DNA from: an uncultured Gemmiger sp.
Lineage (GTDB): Bacteria; Bacillota; Clostridia; Oscillospirales; Ruminococcaceae
Assembly: GCF_934561205.1 (NCBI RefSeq)
Contig: NZ_CAKTFU010000013.1
Location: 1 to 64,000, forward strand
Reading direction: 5' to 3'
Length of the DNA: 64,000 nucleotides
The notes under the pieces are model-generated. The model was not told the origin of the DNA and ran no database searches. It was given only the letters and a program-made list of their open reading frames with translations. Each line of letters opens with the position of its first letter. Positions within the stretch are counted from its first letter, which is position 1. A program made the position numbers and the translations under genes. Below, one piece after another: positions 8,094 through 16,988 of the stretch.

Positions 8094-8137
8094 TTTTTTC
8101 AGAAATAATAAAGAATAAATAAGAAATAAGAAAGAAT

Positions 8138-8655
8138 GTGTGCCCGCCGCACGGGCACATTTCAAAAAAGTCATACAGACGCCGTTTTTGTCGTAGATTG
8201 GCACGGTTTGTCAACCTCAGCACCGCCACCCCGGAAAACCGCAGCATCGTTAAAATCGTGTCCGCACGGCGGACACACCATATTTATTATCTATTATTTC
8301 TTATTTATTATTTAATAAAACGTGCTGCCTTGCCAAAAGCACAACGTAACGAGAAAACCGCGCGCCATTCGGCGCGATTTTATGCGCTGCGCGCGGCCAG
8401 ATGTGCGGATGGGTCAAGACCCATCCCTACAAATATCCCGGAAACGGACTTTTTCTACAAGCTGGTGTGCCCGCCGTGCGGGCACATTTTAAAAAAGCGT
8501 ACAACCGCCGTTTTTCTGCTGCAAGTTGGCGCGGTTTGTCAATCTCAGCACCGCCATCCCGGAAAAACGCAGCATCGTTAAAATCGTGTCCGCACGGCGG
8601 ACACACCACATTTATTATTTCTTATTTCTTATCTATTATTTAAAAAACCGTGCCG
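8138..8655. repeat. Two long direct repeats flanking a truncated class I element
   Basis: The 583-bp gap 8094-8676 holds no gene. Copy 1 (8138-8330) and copy 2 (8465-8655) share a GTGTGCCCG hairpin, a roughly 100-bp spacer (GTTTGTCAA, CAGCACCGCCA, GCAGCATCGTTAAAATCGTG), a GTGTCCGC/GCGGACAC hairpin and a TTATTATTTCTTATT tail, with scattered substitutions. Between them (8330-8433) lies an inverse class I copy that keeps the GGATGGGTC palindrome and CCCTACAAA end but lacks the other end. Confidence 0.85.
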
Positions 8656-8672
8656 CCCCTTCCGGGCGGCAC
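8645..8672 (-). terminator. Terminator of the ybaK-rsuA operon
   Basis: GTGCCGCCC/GGGCGGCAC with a 5-nt loop, followed on the minus strand by TTTTTT; ends a few bases past the rsuA-like stop. Confidence 0.8.
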
Positions 8673-8676
8673 GCCG

Positions 8677-9393
8677 TCATTCTATCCTGTTTTTCAACCG
8701 CTCCACTTCCGCGTCCGTCAGCTCCCGCCATTCGCCGGGAGCCAGCGCAGCATCCAAAGCCACACCGCCGATGCTCTCGCGGTGCAGGGTGTTGACCCCC
8801 GCGTTGTATACGCCGAACATCCGCTTGATCTGGTGGTACACCCCCTGCCGCAGCGTCACCCGCACGGTGCAGGGGTCGTCCCCCGCCGGGTCGGCGGCGG
8901 CGGGTGCCAGCGTCTGCCCGTCCGCCAGGGTCACGCCCGCCGCAAAGCCGCGGCGCATTTCCTCGGTCAAAGGGGTATCCAGCGTGACAAGGTACTGCTT
9001 TTCCACATGGTGGGCGGGTGCCAAAATATCGTGCGCCAGGGCGCCGTCGTCCGTCAGCAGCACAAAGCCTGTGCTGGTTTTGTCCAGCCGCCCCGCCGGG
9101 AACAGCTCCCGCCGGGGAAAGCTGCCCGCCACCAGATCGACCACCGTCGTATCCTTTTTGTCGCGGCTGGCGCTGACGACCCCTGCGGGCTTATACAACA
9201 TAACATAGACGTTTTTTTGGTAGCTGCCCGCCAGCGGCACACCGTCCACGGCCAGGGCGGCGGTTTCCGCTACGGCGGCGTCCGCCTTGCGCACGACCGC
9301 GCCGTCCACCATGATGCGCCCCTTGGTGATGGCCTTGCGGCTTTCGCTGCGGGGCATGCCGCTGCGCTCGGCCAGGTATTTGTCCAGTCTCAT
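8677..9393 (-). CDS. Small-subunit rRNA pseudouridine synthase, RsuA/RluB family
   Basis: 238 aa. An N-terminal S4 RNA-binding domain (MRLDKYLAERSG, SRKAITKGRI) is followed by the RsuA/RluB/E/F catalytic domain with GRLDKTSTGFVLLT, which contains the catalytic Asp. Isomerises a uridine in rRNA; the 16S or 23S target cannot be decided here. The ATG at 9393 overlaps the ybaK stop by 4 bp, so the pair is probably translationally coupled. Confidence 0.88.
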   Translation of the reverse strand: MRLDKYLAERSGMPRSESRKAITKGRIMVDGAVVRKADAAVAETAALAVDGVPLAGSYQKNVYVMLYKPAGVVSASRDKKDTTVVDLVAGSFPRRELFPAGRLDKTSTGFVLLTDDGALAHDILAPAHHVEKQYLVTLDTPLTEEMRRGFAAGVTLADGQTLAPAAADPAGDDPCTVRVTLRQGVYHQIKRMFGVYNAGVNTLHRESIGGVALDAALAPGEWRELTDAEVERLKNRIE

Positions 9394-9884
9394 TCTGCGT
9401 GCTCCTGCGTGATGGCGGCGGTCTTGCCGCGCACGGCGGCGATCAGCTGCTGCGGTGCGCACTCGATCTGCGTGCCGATGCGCCCGCCGCTGACCAAAAT
9501 GGTGTCCTGCGTCAGGCAGCTTTCGTCAAAAACCGTCAGGTACTGCTTTTTCATGCCCACGGGGCTGCAGCCGCCGCGTATATACCCCGTGACCTTGTTG
9601 ATGTCGGCCACATGGATCATCGCCACGCTCTTGACGCCTGCTGCCTTAGCAGCCTTTTTCAGATCCAGTTCCGCCAGAACGGGCACCACAAACACATAAT
9701 AGTTGCGGTCGGCGCCCTGCGTGACCAGTGTCTTGAACACCCGCGCAGGGTCCTGCCCGGTCAGACGCGCCACGTTGGCGCCGTCCACCGCCTGCCCCTC
9801 CTCGTGGGGGTATTCGTGGGCGGTGTACGGAATTTTTGCGCGCTCCAACATGCGCATTGCGTTGGTTTTTGCTTCCTTTGCCAT
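9390..9884 (-). CDS. ybaK: Cys-tRNA(Pro)/Cys-tRNA(Cys) deacylase YbaK
   Basis: 164 aa, YbaK/EbsC family, hydrolyses Cys mischarged on tRNA-Pro, a proofreading step in translation. Seen: Lys of FKTLV (about 50-54), central GGCSPVGMKK and C-terminal SGGRIGTQIE, all characteristic. Short single-domain form. First gene of the operon with the rsuA-like gene; divergent from aroF across about 130 bp. Confidence 0.9.
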   Translation of the reverse strand: MAKEAKTNAMRMLERAKIPYTAHEYPHEEGQAVDGANVARLTGQDPARVFKTLVTQGADRNYYVFVVPVLAELDLKKAAKAAGVKSVAMIHVADINKVTGYIRGGCSPVGMKKQYLTVFDESCLTQDTILVSGGRIGTQIECAPQQLIAAVRGKTAAITQEHAE

Positions 9885-9952
9885 AATCGTTCCCCTCTTT
9901 TGTGCAAATTCGCCTTTATTATACTTCCATAAGGGAAATTTTACAAGAGGGC

Positions 9953-9981
9953 TTGACTTTATCGCTTTACAGTGTTAAACT
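9953..9981 (+). promoter_or_regulatory. Promoter of aroF
   Basis: TTGACT (9953-9958), 17-bp spacer, TAAACT (9976-9981); the CAGGAG ribosome binding site precedes the ATG at 10014. Confidence 0.6.
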
Positions 9982-10013
9982 GTGTGTACTACAGAAACAG
10001 GAGCGTCTAAACG

Positions 10014-11033
10014 ATGATTGTTGTATTAAAACCCCACGCCCCCGCCGAGCAGGTCGCGGGCTTTTGCCAAGAGCTGGAAAGCATGGGCTTCCAGATCAAT
10101 GATTCCGTCGGCAGCGATACCCACATTCTGGGCCTGATCGGTGACACCAAGGCCTTGTCCGAAAGCTGGGTGCTGGCCAACCCCGTGGTCGAGACCTGCC
10201 GCCGCGTCAGCGAGCCGTACAAGAAGGCCAACCGCAAATTCCACCCCGACGACACCGTGGTGGACGTGGCGGGGCATAAGATCGGCGGCGGACATTTTGT
10301 GGTGATGTCGGGTCCGTGCAGCGTTGAAAGCCGCGAACAGATCACCTATGTGGCGCAGCGGGTGCAGGCTGCCGGTGCCAGCATTTTGCGCGGCGGGGCG
10401 TTCAAGCCGCGCACCAGCCCGTACAGCTTTCAAGGCTTGCGCGCCGAAGGGCTGGAGATGCTGCAGCACGCCCGCACGGTGACCGGGCAGCCCATCGTGA
10501 CCGAGCTGATGAGCGCCGAGCATATCCCTCTGTTTGAGGAAGCGGGCGTGGATATGATCCAGATCGGCGCGCGCAACATGCAGAACTTTGAGCTGCTGAA
10601 GGCGGTGGGCAAATTGCAGACGCCGGTTTTGCTCAAGCGCGGGCTGTCCGCCACGCTGGAGGAGCTGGTGATGAGCGCCGAATACATTATGGCCGAGGGC
10701 AACCCCAACGTCGTTTTGTGCGAGCGCGGCATCCGCACGTTTGAAACCAGTATGCGCAATACGCTGGACATTTCCGCCGTACCTATGCTGAAAAAGATGA
10801 CACATCTGCCGGTCGTGATCGACCCCAGCCACGCCGCGGGCATCGCGTTTATGGTGCCCGCCCTGGCCAAGGCAGCCGTGGCAGTGGGCGCGGACGGCCT
10901 GATGATCGAAACGCACAACGACCCCGCCAAGGCCAAAAGCGACGGCGCGCAGAGCCTGACCCCCGACCAGTTCGACTCGCTGATGGCGACCATCCGCCCC
11001 GAGCTGGAGTTTTTCGGAATGCAGCTGAATTAA
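10014..11033 (+). CDS. aroF: 3-deoxy-7-phosphoheptulonate (DAHP) synthase
   Basis: Condenses PEP and erythrose 4-phosphate, the first step of the shikimate pathway. 339 aa of the type I-beta form: an N-terminal ferredoxin-like regulatory domain (about 1-70), then the barrel with SGPCSVES, KPRTSPYSFQG, the metal and substrate loops, and DPSHAAG. The N-terminal domain usually gives feedback sensitivity to aromatic amino acids. Single-gene transcription unit ended by the hairpin at 11272. Confidence 0.95.
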   Translation: MIVVLKPHAPAEQVAGFCQELESMGFQINDSVGSDTHILGLIGDTKALSESWVLANPVVETCRRVSEPYKKANRKFHPDDTVVDVAGHKIGGGHFVVMSGPCSVESREQITYVAQRVQAAGASILRGGAFKPRTSPYSFQGLRAEGLEMLQHARTVTGQPIVTELMSAEHIPLFEEAGVDMIQIGARNMQNFELLKAVGKLQTPVLLKRGLSATLEELVMSAEYIMAEGNPNVVLCERGIRTFETSMRNTLDISAVPMLKKMTHLPVVIDPSHAAGIAFMVPALAKAAVAVGADGLMIETHNDPAKAKSDGAQSLTPDQFDSLMATIRPELEFFGMQLN

Positions 11034-11048
11034 AAGGCAGGCACCGCT

Positions 11049-11258
11049 GTAGGGGCGGTCATTGACCGCCCGTGCAGCCATCCCGGCAGCGCAACCTAAC
11101 GGGGAAACCGCGTGTATGGCTTCCCCCTCTGGGGGAAGCTGTCACCGCAGGTGACTGATGAGGGGCAAGTCTGCGGGAACCTCTCCCCTCATCCGGCGCG
11201 TTCCGCGCCACCTTCTCCCCCAAGGGAGAAGGCTTTTCCACCGTCACCCCGCCCTACA
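11049..11258. repeat. Class II mosaic repeat with S module
   Basis: GTAGGGG plus palindrome GGGCGGTCA/TGACCGCCC, class II linker (CATCCCGGCAGCGCAACC), S module (11118-11237), then TCACCCCGCCCTAC. Same order as 4438-4651 but with another left palindrome and only the right half of the right palindrome. Confidence 0.8.
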
Positions 11259-11271
11259 TCGTGCCATAACC

Positions 11272-11304
11272 AAACCGCCGCCCCGTTCGGGGCGGCGGTT
11301 TTTT
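11272..11304. terminator. Bidirectional terminator between aroF and tsaD
   Basis: AAACCGCCGCCCCG/CGGGGCGGCGGTTT, 2-nt loop, T run on the plus strand and A/T on the other side; serves the convergent aroF and tsaD transcripts. Confidence 0.85.
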
Positions 11305-11319
11305 CGTTTTATCGTCGTT

Positions 11320-12327
11320 TTATCGGTAATCGATCGGCAAAGTCGGCAGGCCGTTCAGCGTCCAATCGGCCAAATTGCCGTCCCGATACTCATAGTACCC
11401 CTGCGCGGCGATCATTGCGCCGTTGTCGCCGCAGTATTTCAGCTCCGGCAAAAACACGCGGCAGCCCAGCTTTTGCGCGCCGTCGTTGACAAGCTGGCGC
11501 AGACGTCCGTTGGCGGCCACGCCACCCGCCAGGCAGATGGTTTTGGCCCCCGTGTCGGCGGCAGCGGCCAGCAGCTTTTTGGCCAAAATCTGGTCGATGC
11601 GCTCCTGAAAGCTGGCGGCCATATCGGCCACATTCACGGTATCGCCCTTTTGCTCGGCGTTGTGTACCTCGTTGATGACGGCGGTTTTCAGCCCGCTGAA
11701 ACTGACGTTGTACTTGCCCTCCACATGCGGCACGGGCAGCTTGTACGCCTTGGGGTCGCCGCCGCGCGCGGCAGCCGCCACGCTGGGGCCGCCGGGGTAC
11801 GGCAGCCCCAAGGTGCGGGCGACCTTATCGTAGGCTTCGCCGGCGGCATCGTCCACCGTGCGCCCCAAAATTTTGTAGCGGCACCAATCCTCCACCATCA
11901 CAATGTGGCTATGCCCGCCGCTGGCCACCAGGCACAAAAACGGCGGCTTTAATTCAGGGTGGGTCAGGTAGTTGGCGGCAATGTGCCCGCGCAGGTGATG
12001 CACCGGCACCAGCGGCTTGCCGGCGGCGTAAGCCAGCCCCTTGGCGTAGTTGACGCCCACCAGCACCGCGCCGATCAGCCCCGGCGCAAAGGTCACGGCC
12101 ACCGCGCCGATGTCCTGCATGGTCAGCCCCGCGTCCGCCAGCGCCTTGTCCACGGTGGCGCTGATATACTCGGCATGGCGGCGGCTGGCAATTTCCGGCA
12201 CAACGCCGCCGTACAGCGCCTGTTCCTTGACGCTGGTGGCGATCACGTTGGAAACGACCCTGCGGCCGTCCTCCACCACCGCGGCGGCGGTTTCGTCGCA
12301 GGTGGATTCAATTCCTAAAACATACAT
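11320..12327 (-). CDS. tsaD: tRNA N6-adenosine threonylcarbamoyltransferase TsaD
   Basis: Transfers the threonylcarbamoyl group to A37 of ANN-decoding tRNAs, together with TsaB/TsaE (not in the window). 335 aa of the ASKHA fold: GIESTCDET start, metal ligands in RRHAEY and VHHLRGH, SGGHSH and a C-terminal GGVAANGRLR phosphate loop. Second gene after polA with 44 bp between, so likely co-transcribed. Confidence 0.95.
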   Translation of the reverse strand: MYVLGIESTCDETAAAVVEDGRRVVSNVIATSVKEQALYGGVVPEIASRRHAEYISATVDKALADAGLTMQDIGAVAVTFAPGLIGAVLVGVNYAKGLAYAAGKPLVPVHHLRGHIAANYLTHPELKPPFLCLVASGGHSHIVMVEDWCRYKILGRTVDDAAGEAYDKVARTLGLPYPGGPSVAAAARGGDPKAYKLPVPHVEGKYNVSFSGLKTAVINEVHNAEQKGDTVNVADMAASFQERIDQILAKKLLAAAADTGAKTICLAGGVAANGRLRQLVNDGAQKLGCRVFLPELKYCGDNGAMIAAQGYYEYRDGNLADWTLNGLPTLPIDYR

Positions 12328-12371
12328 ACACTTTCACCATTTTTCGCTTTGCTTCGTTATTTTTACAACGT

Positions 12372-14876
12372 TCAATGCGCCTGCAGCCATGTTTTGCCCA
12401 CGCCCACCTCGGTGGTCAGGGGCACGCTGTAATGCACCACGTTTTCCATTTCCTGCTGCAAGATCTGCTTGACGCGCTCGGTCTCGGCCTCCGGTGCTTC
12501 CACGATCAGCTCGTCGTGCACCTGCAGCAGCAGCCGCGCCTGCAATTTTTCGTCGCGCAGACGCTGCCAGACGTGTACCATCGCCAGCTTGATAATGTCC
12601 GCTGCCGTGCCCTGAATGGGCGTGTTGCGGGCCATGCGCTCGCCCCCCGCGCGCACCTGGAAGTTGCTGCTGGCCAGCTCCGGCAAAGCGCGGCGGCGGT
12701 TAAACAGCGTAGCAACGTAGCCTTTTTCCTTGGCGTCGGCAATGCAGCTTTGCATGTAGCCGTCCACCTTGGGGAAGGTGTCCAGATAGGTTTTCAAAAA
12801 GGCGTCCGCCTCCTTGACCGAGATGCCCAGATCCTTGCTGAGCGAATACGCGCCCTTGCCGTACATAATGCCGAAGTTGATCGCCTTGCTGGCGCTGCGC
12901 AGCTGGGGTGTGACCTCGCTCTCGGGGATGTGGTAAATTTTGGCAGCGGTGGAACGGTGGATATCTGCGCCGTTCAAAAACGCCTGCTGCATATGCTCGT
13001 CCCCCGTGATGTGCGCCAAAATGCGCAGCTCGATCTGGGAGTAGTCGGCGTCCACCAACGTGCAGCCGGGCGCTGCCACAAAATACCCGCGCAGGCGGCT
13101 GCCCAGCTCGGTGCGAATGGGGATGTTCTGCAGGTTCGGCTCGCTGGAGGAAATGCGCCCGGTGCGCGCCTCGGTCTGGATAAAGGTCGAGTGTACGCGC
13201 CCGTCCTCGGCCTTGGCCGCCAGCAGCCCGTCCACATAGGTGGAGAGCAATTTTGCGTAGGTGCGATATTTTAAGATGTCATCAATGACCGGGCTGTAGG
13301 GGCGCAGGCTTTCCAGCGTTTCGGCATCGGTCGAATAGCCGCGCTGCGTCTTTTTGCGCGGGGGCAGCCCCATCTTGTCAAACAGCGCGTCGCCCAGCTG
13401 CTTGGGGCTGTTTACGTTGAACGGATAGCCAACTTCTGTATAAATTTTTTGCAGAATACCGTCCAGTTCGCCGCGCAGGCTGTCGCCAAACTGCGCAATG
13501 CCGTCGGCGTCAATGGCAAAGCCGATGCGCTCCATATCCGCCAGCACCCGCGCCAGCGGCAGTTCCATCTCGGTCAGCAGCTTGTCCTGCCCGTCGGCTT
13601 TCAGCTCGTCCCGCAGCTTGTCCAGCAGCGGGCAAAGCACCCCGGCATCGGGCGCGGCAGTGCAGGAAAACTGCGGTGCTATGCCGTATTCTGCCGCCAA
13701 TTCCTTGACGGCATACCCGCTGGCAGAGGGGTTCAGCAGGTAGGCTGCCAGCTTGCCGTCAAAGCTCACGGCGCGTCCCTCGCCGCCGTTTTCCAGCGCC
13801 AGGCGGAACAGGGGCTTGGCGTCAAAGACGCGCAGCTCGCAGCCGCTGTCCAGCAAAGCGGGCAGGCGGTCGGCTTCGGGCAGAAAAACCTCGCCGTTTT
13901 GCACGGCGTACCAGCTGCCGTCGGCGTTCTGGGCAAGGTACAGCACCCCCTCCACCAGGAACGGCAGCGGCGAAGGCTCAATCTCCTCCACAGGCGCGGC
14001 GGCAGCGGCGGGGGCGGAGGTGTCCAGCTGCCAGCGCTGGGTCAGCTTGTGCATTTCCAGTTCTGCCAAAAGCTGGGCGGCTGCCGCCGCATCGCCCGCC
14101 CCGCGCCGATAGGCTTCGGGGTTCTTTTCAATGGGCGCATCGGTGCGGATGGTGCCCAGCATATAGGAAAGCTCGGCCTTGTCGCGGTTGTCGCCCAGCT
14201 TGGCGCGCTGCCCCGGCTTGATGGCCTTATCTTCCAGATTGTCATAGACATTTTGCAGGCTGCCGAACTTAGAAATCAACGCTAAGGCGGTCTTTTCCCC
14301 GATGCCGGGCACACCGGGGATATTGTCGGAGCTGTCGCCCATCAGGCTTTTTACGTCGATGAGCTGCTTGGGTTCCACGCCGTATTTTTCGCGGATGGCC
14401 GCGGGGTCCATGGGAACTGTCTCCTTGTTGGTGGCAAGCAGCACGGTGGTGGCATCGTCCACCAATTGCAGGCTGTCGCGGTCGCCCGTGGCCAGCAGCG
14501 TCGTGCCGCCCTGCGCCTCGCACGCGGCGGCCAGCGTGCCCAGAATGTCGTCCGCCTCCCAGCCCTCACAGCTGACCTGCACAAAGCCGAGGTCGGTCAG
14601 CAGCTGTTTTAACACGGGCATCTGCTGGGCCAGCTCGTCGGGCATACCGTGGCGGGTCGCCTTGTAGCCGTCGTAAGCCTTGTGGCGAAAGGTCGGCGCG
14701 CGCATGTCCCACGCGATGGCCACGGCGTCCGGTTTGTGCGCCGCCAGCAGGTTCAGCAAAATATTTTGAAAACCAAATATGGCGTTGGTGTAGCGGCCAT
14801 CCTTGGTGGTCAGCAGCTTTATGCCGAAAAACGCGCGGTTGACCAGGCTGTTGCCGTCCAGTACCATAAGTTTCAT
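12372..14876 (-). CDS. polA: DNA polymerase I
   Basis: 834 aa. N-terminal 5' nuclease domain (about 1-290; GDSSDNIPGVPGIG), a shortened central domain, and the family A polymerase domain (about 430-834) with motif A DYSQIELR, motif B around KAINFGIMYGKGAYSLS and motif C VHDELIVE. The central 3'-5' exonuclease region shows no DxE metal motif, so proofreading is probably absent, as in Bacillus-type PolA. Start chosen at ATG 14876 (MKLMVLDGNS), the usual family N-terminus; the frame extends upstream without family similarity. AAGGAG lies upstream. Confidence 0.95.
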   Translation of the reverse strand: MKLMVLDGNSLVNRAFFGIKLLTTKDGRYTNAIFGFQNILLNLLAAHKPDAVAIAWDMRAPTFRHKAYDGYKATRHGMPDELAQQMPVLKQLLTDLGFVQVSCEGWEADDILGTLAAACEAQGGTTLLATGDRDSLQLVDDATTVLLATNKETVPMDPAAIREKYGVEPKQLIDVKSLMGDSSDNIPGVPGIGEKTALALISKFGSLQNVYDNLEDKAIKPGQRAKLGDNRDKAELSYMLGTIRTDAPIEKNPEAYRRGAGDAAAAAQLLAELEMHKLTQRWQLDTSAPAAAAAPVEEIEPSPLPFLVEGVLYLAQNADGSWYAVQNGEVFLPEADRLPALLDSGCELRVFDAKPLFRLALENGGEGRAVSFDGKLAAYLLNPSASGYAVKELAAEYGIAPQFSCTAAPDAGVLCPLLDKLRDELKADGQDKLLTEMELPLARVLADMERIGFAIDADGIAQFGDSLRGELDGILQKIYTEVGYPFNVNSPKQLGDALFDKMGLPPRKKTQRGYSTDAETLESLRPYSPVIDDILKYRTYAKLLSTYVDGLLAAKAEDGRVHSTFIQTEARTGRISSSEPNLQNIPIRTELGSRLRGYFVAAPGCTLVDADYSQIELRILAHITGDEHMQQAFLNGADIHRSTAAKIYHIPESEVTPQLRSASKAINFGIMYGKGAYSLSKDLGISVKEADAFLKTYLDTFPKVDGYMQSCIADAKEKGYVATLFNRRRALPELASSNFQVRAGGERMARNTPIQGTAADIIKLAMVHVWQRLRDEKLQARLLLQVHDELIVEAPEAETERVKQILQQEMENVVHYSVPLTTEVGVGKTWLQAH

Positions 14877-14909
14877 AGCGTACTCCTTACAATCACAATA
14901 TATAAAATA

Positions 14910-14942
14910 AGTATACCACAAACGGCGGATTTGTGGTAGAAT
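14910..14942. promoter_or_regulatory. Mirror-image divergent promoters of polA and dusB
   Basis: TACCACAAA (14914-14922), 7 bp, TTTGTGGTA (14930-14938). Read outward, each arm is the upstream part of an extended -10: TGGTATACT toward polA (-10 at 14915-14910) and TGGTAGAAT toward dusB (-10 at 14937-14942). Confidence 0.6.
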
Positions 14943-14985
14943 AAAGTGGTATTTTTTATAGCATTTGGAAAAAAGGAACTTTTGT

Positions 14986-15963
14986 ATGCAGTTACGCAAT
15001 CTGGAAATTCCCGTCGGCGCGGTGTTTGCGCCGATGGCAGGGCTGACCGACGCCGCCTGCCGCCACCTGATGGCAGACCACGGCGCGGCGTGGACCGTCA
15101 GCGAGATGGCCAGCGCCAAGGCATTAAATTTTAACGATGCCAAGTCCTTTGCGCTGTTAAAGGACAAGCACCCCCACGGGCTGTACGCCATCCAGCTGTT
15201 CGGGGCCGAGCCTGCCGCGCTGGAAAAGGCCGTCTACGCCGTGCAGGAAAAGGGCATCGACTTTGATATTCTGGACATCAACATGGGCTGCCCCGCGCCC
15301 AAGATCACGAATAGCGGGGCGGGCAGCAAGCTGCTGCAGGACCCGCCGCTGTGCGGGCAGATGGTCGCCGCCGCCCGCCGCGCCCTGGGGGACGAAAAGC
15401 CGCTGACCGTAAAAATGCGCATCGGCTGGGACGAAGCCAACCTGACCGGCGTGGAGGTTGCCAAGCAGTGCGAGGCGAACGGTGCCGACCTGTTGGCGGT
15501 GCACGGCCGCACGCGCGAGCAGATGTATGTGCCGCCCATCAACGCCGAGGCGATCGCCGAGATCAAGGCGGCGGTGGCGATCCCTGTGCTGGCCAACGGC
15601 GACGTGACCACCGCCGAGGGTGCGCTGGAACTTTTGCAGCGCACCGGGTGCGACGGTGTGATGATCGGGCGCGGTGCCTTGGGCGAACCGTGGCTGTTTG
15701 ACCGCGTGCGCGCGGCGCTTTTGGGGCAGCCCGCCCCCGCCGCGCCGACGCTGAACCAGCGCATGAACACCCTGCGCGCGCAGATTTACGAAATGTGCGA
15801 GGACAAGGGCGAATGGCTGGCCATGCCCCAGGCCCGCAGCCAGGCCATGCATTATATGAAGGGCCTGCGCGGTGCCGCCGCCCTGCGCCGCTATTGCTCG
15901 ATGCTGGAGCATTTCACCGACGTGGACACCCTGATCGACGCGGTGTATAAATTGCAGGACTGA
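14986..15963 (+). CDS. dusB: tRNA-dihydrouridine synthase, DusB family
   Basis: FMN enzyme reducing uridine to dihydrouridine in tRNA. 325 aa TIM barrel: PMAGLTD at 16-22, NMGCPAPK with the catalytic Cys102, K and H in KMRIGW and VHGRTREQ, and a phosphate-binding GNGD-like segment (NGDV). ATG 14986 is preferred over an upstream TTG at 14965 because AAAAAGGAA ends about 8 bp before it. Confidence 0.93.
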   Translation: MQLRNLEIPVGAVFAPMAGLTDAACRHLMADHGAAWTVSEMASAKALNFNDAKSFALLKDKHPHGLYAIQLFGAEPAALEKAVYAVQEKGIDFDILDINMGCPAPKITNSGAGSKLLQDPPLCGQMVAAARRALGDEKPLTVKMRIGWDEANLTGVEVAKQCEANGADLLAVHGRTREQMYVPPINAEAIAEIKAAVAIPVLANGDVTTAEGALELLQRTGCDGVMIGRGALGEPWLFDRVRAALLGQPAPAAPTLNQRMNTLRAQIYEMCEDKGEWLAMPQARSQAMHYMKGLRGAAALRRYCSMLEHFTDVDTLIDAVYKLQD

Positions 15964-16005
15964 CCGACTGCGGGTTTGCGGCAACAACAATTTTACGGGT
16001 ACTCA

Positions 16006-16094
16006 GTAGGGGCGGCATAAATGCCGCCCGTGCAACCACACCGTTATTGCGCTATAACGGGCAAACCGCACGGGACGCAACTATGCGTCCCCTA
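16006..16094. repeat. Class II mosaic repeat
   Basis: GTAGGGG with palindrome GGGCGGCATA/ATGCCGCCC, a diverged linker, then GGGACGCA/TGCGTCCC and CCCCTAC. The right palindrome has a disturbed centre (AACTA instead of ATATA). Part of the 347-bp gap after dusB. Confidence 0.75.
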
Positions 16095-16146
16095 CAACCT
16101 GCCGGAAATTTGCATTTTCCCCAATTATACCTTACTTCCCGGTTAT

Positions 16147-16251
16147 TTGTAGGGAGGGGTCTTGACCCCTCCTTGCCGCCTAGCCAATAGCACGATATAT
16201 CGTGAAAGCGCGCGCCATTCGGCGATTTTATGCGCTGCGCGCGGCCCTACA
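16147..16251 (-). repeat. Class I repeat lacking one end hairpin
   Basis: Inverse class I copy: TTGTAGGG, palindrome GGAGGGGTC/GACCCCTCC, the class I linker, then GCGGCC joined directly to CTAC. The whole GGATGGGTC palindrome present in full copies is missing although the CCCTAC end is kept. A GTGTCCGC/GCGGACAC hairpin with a CTCTAAACTC tail follows (16266-16320) at the end of the yfbR-like gene. Confidence 0.75.
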
Positions 16252-16310
16252 TCCCGCTATATAAAAATGTGTCCGCTTGCGCGGACACACCAAATCTAAA
16301 CTCTAAGCTC

Positions 16311-16898
16311 TCAAATCTTCGTCAGTTCGTCCAAATTTTCCGCATAGCAGGGCAGCATATACTGCATAAAATACTCTGCCTCCGGGCAGTGCATCTCGTG
16401 CAGCGCCTGCGTCTGCTGCGCCTTGGCGGCGGCAAACTCGTGCGAGTCCTCCTCCATACATTTGATCAGCGCCGAAAGCCGATCCGCCGCCTTCAAAAGC
16501 TTAGCCTCGTCGGCGTTCAGCACACTGCCGGTCAGGTAGCCTTCGGTCACGGGGCGCAGCTCCGGCGGCTGCAGGCTTGCCATCAAACGGGCACTCTCCT
16601 GCTCGACCTGCTTGTACGCCGTGCGCAGTGCCTCGTTCTTGTACTTGACCGGCGTGGGCATATCCCCCGTCAAAATCTCCGCTGCATCGTGATATAACGC
16701 CGCTGTCGCCACCACGTCGGGGCGGATGTTTGCCCCCGTGCCCGTGCATTTTTGGGCAATCAGGCACAATGTGTGCGCCAGCAGCGCCGTGTCGGCGGTG
16801 TGCTCGCTCAGGCTTTCGGGGCGGGCAGAGCGCATCAAACTCCAGCGGGTGATATATTTCATGCGCCCCAACAGGGCACTGAACGGAAAAGTTTTCAT
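16311..16898 (-). CDS. HD-domain 5'-deoxynucleotidase (YfbR-like)
   Basis: 195 aa. Probably dephosphorylates deoxyribonucleoside 5'-monophosphates. HD metal motif: H33 in SEHTADTA and H69-D70 in LYHDAAEIL, with a later Asp in LKAADRLSAL. Full length for the YfbR group and no other domain. Promoter overlaps that of the divergent YfhO gene. Confidence 0.85.
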   Translation of the reverse strand: MKTFPFSALLGRMKYITRWSLMRSARPESLSEHTADTALLAHTLCLIAQKCTGTGANIRPDVVATAALYHDAAEILTGDMPTPVKYKNEALRTAYKQVEQESARLMASLQPPELRPVTEGYLTGSVLNADEAKLLKAADRLSALIKCMEEDSHEFAAAKAQQTQALHEMHCPEAEYFMQYMLPCYAENLDELTKI

Positions 16899-16918
16899 CT
16901 TTATTCTTTCCTTTCGAT

Positions 16919-16941
16919 GTGGTATAGTACCAGTATACCAC
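16919..16941. promoter_or_regulatory. Overlapping divergent extended -10 promoters (yfbR-like / yfhO)
   Basis: GTGGTATA, 7 bp, TATACCAC. Rightward TGGTATAGT and leftward TGGTATACT place two -10 boxes within 15 bp on opposite strands. Confidence 0.55.
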
Positions 16942-16988
16942 GATTTTGCGTTTTCAGAAATCCGATAAACGGGACAATGGAGCCGAAA

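Noticed and set aside
8138..8655. Insertion sequence
   Set aside because: Direct rather than inverted long repeats, and no transposase reading frame between them.
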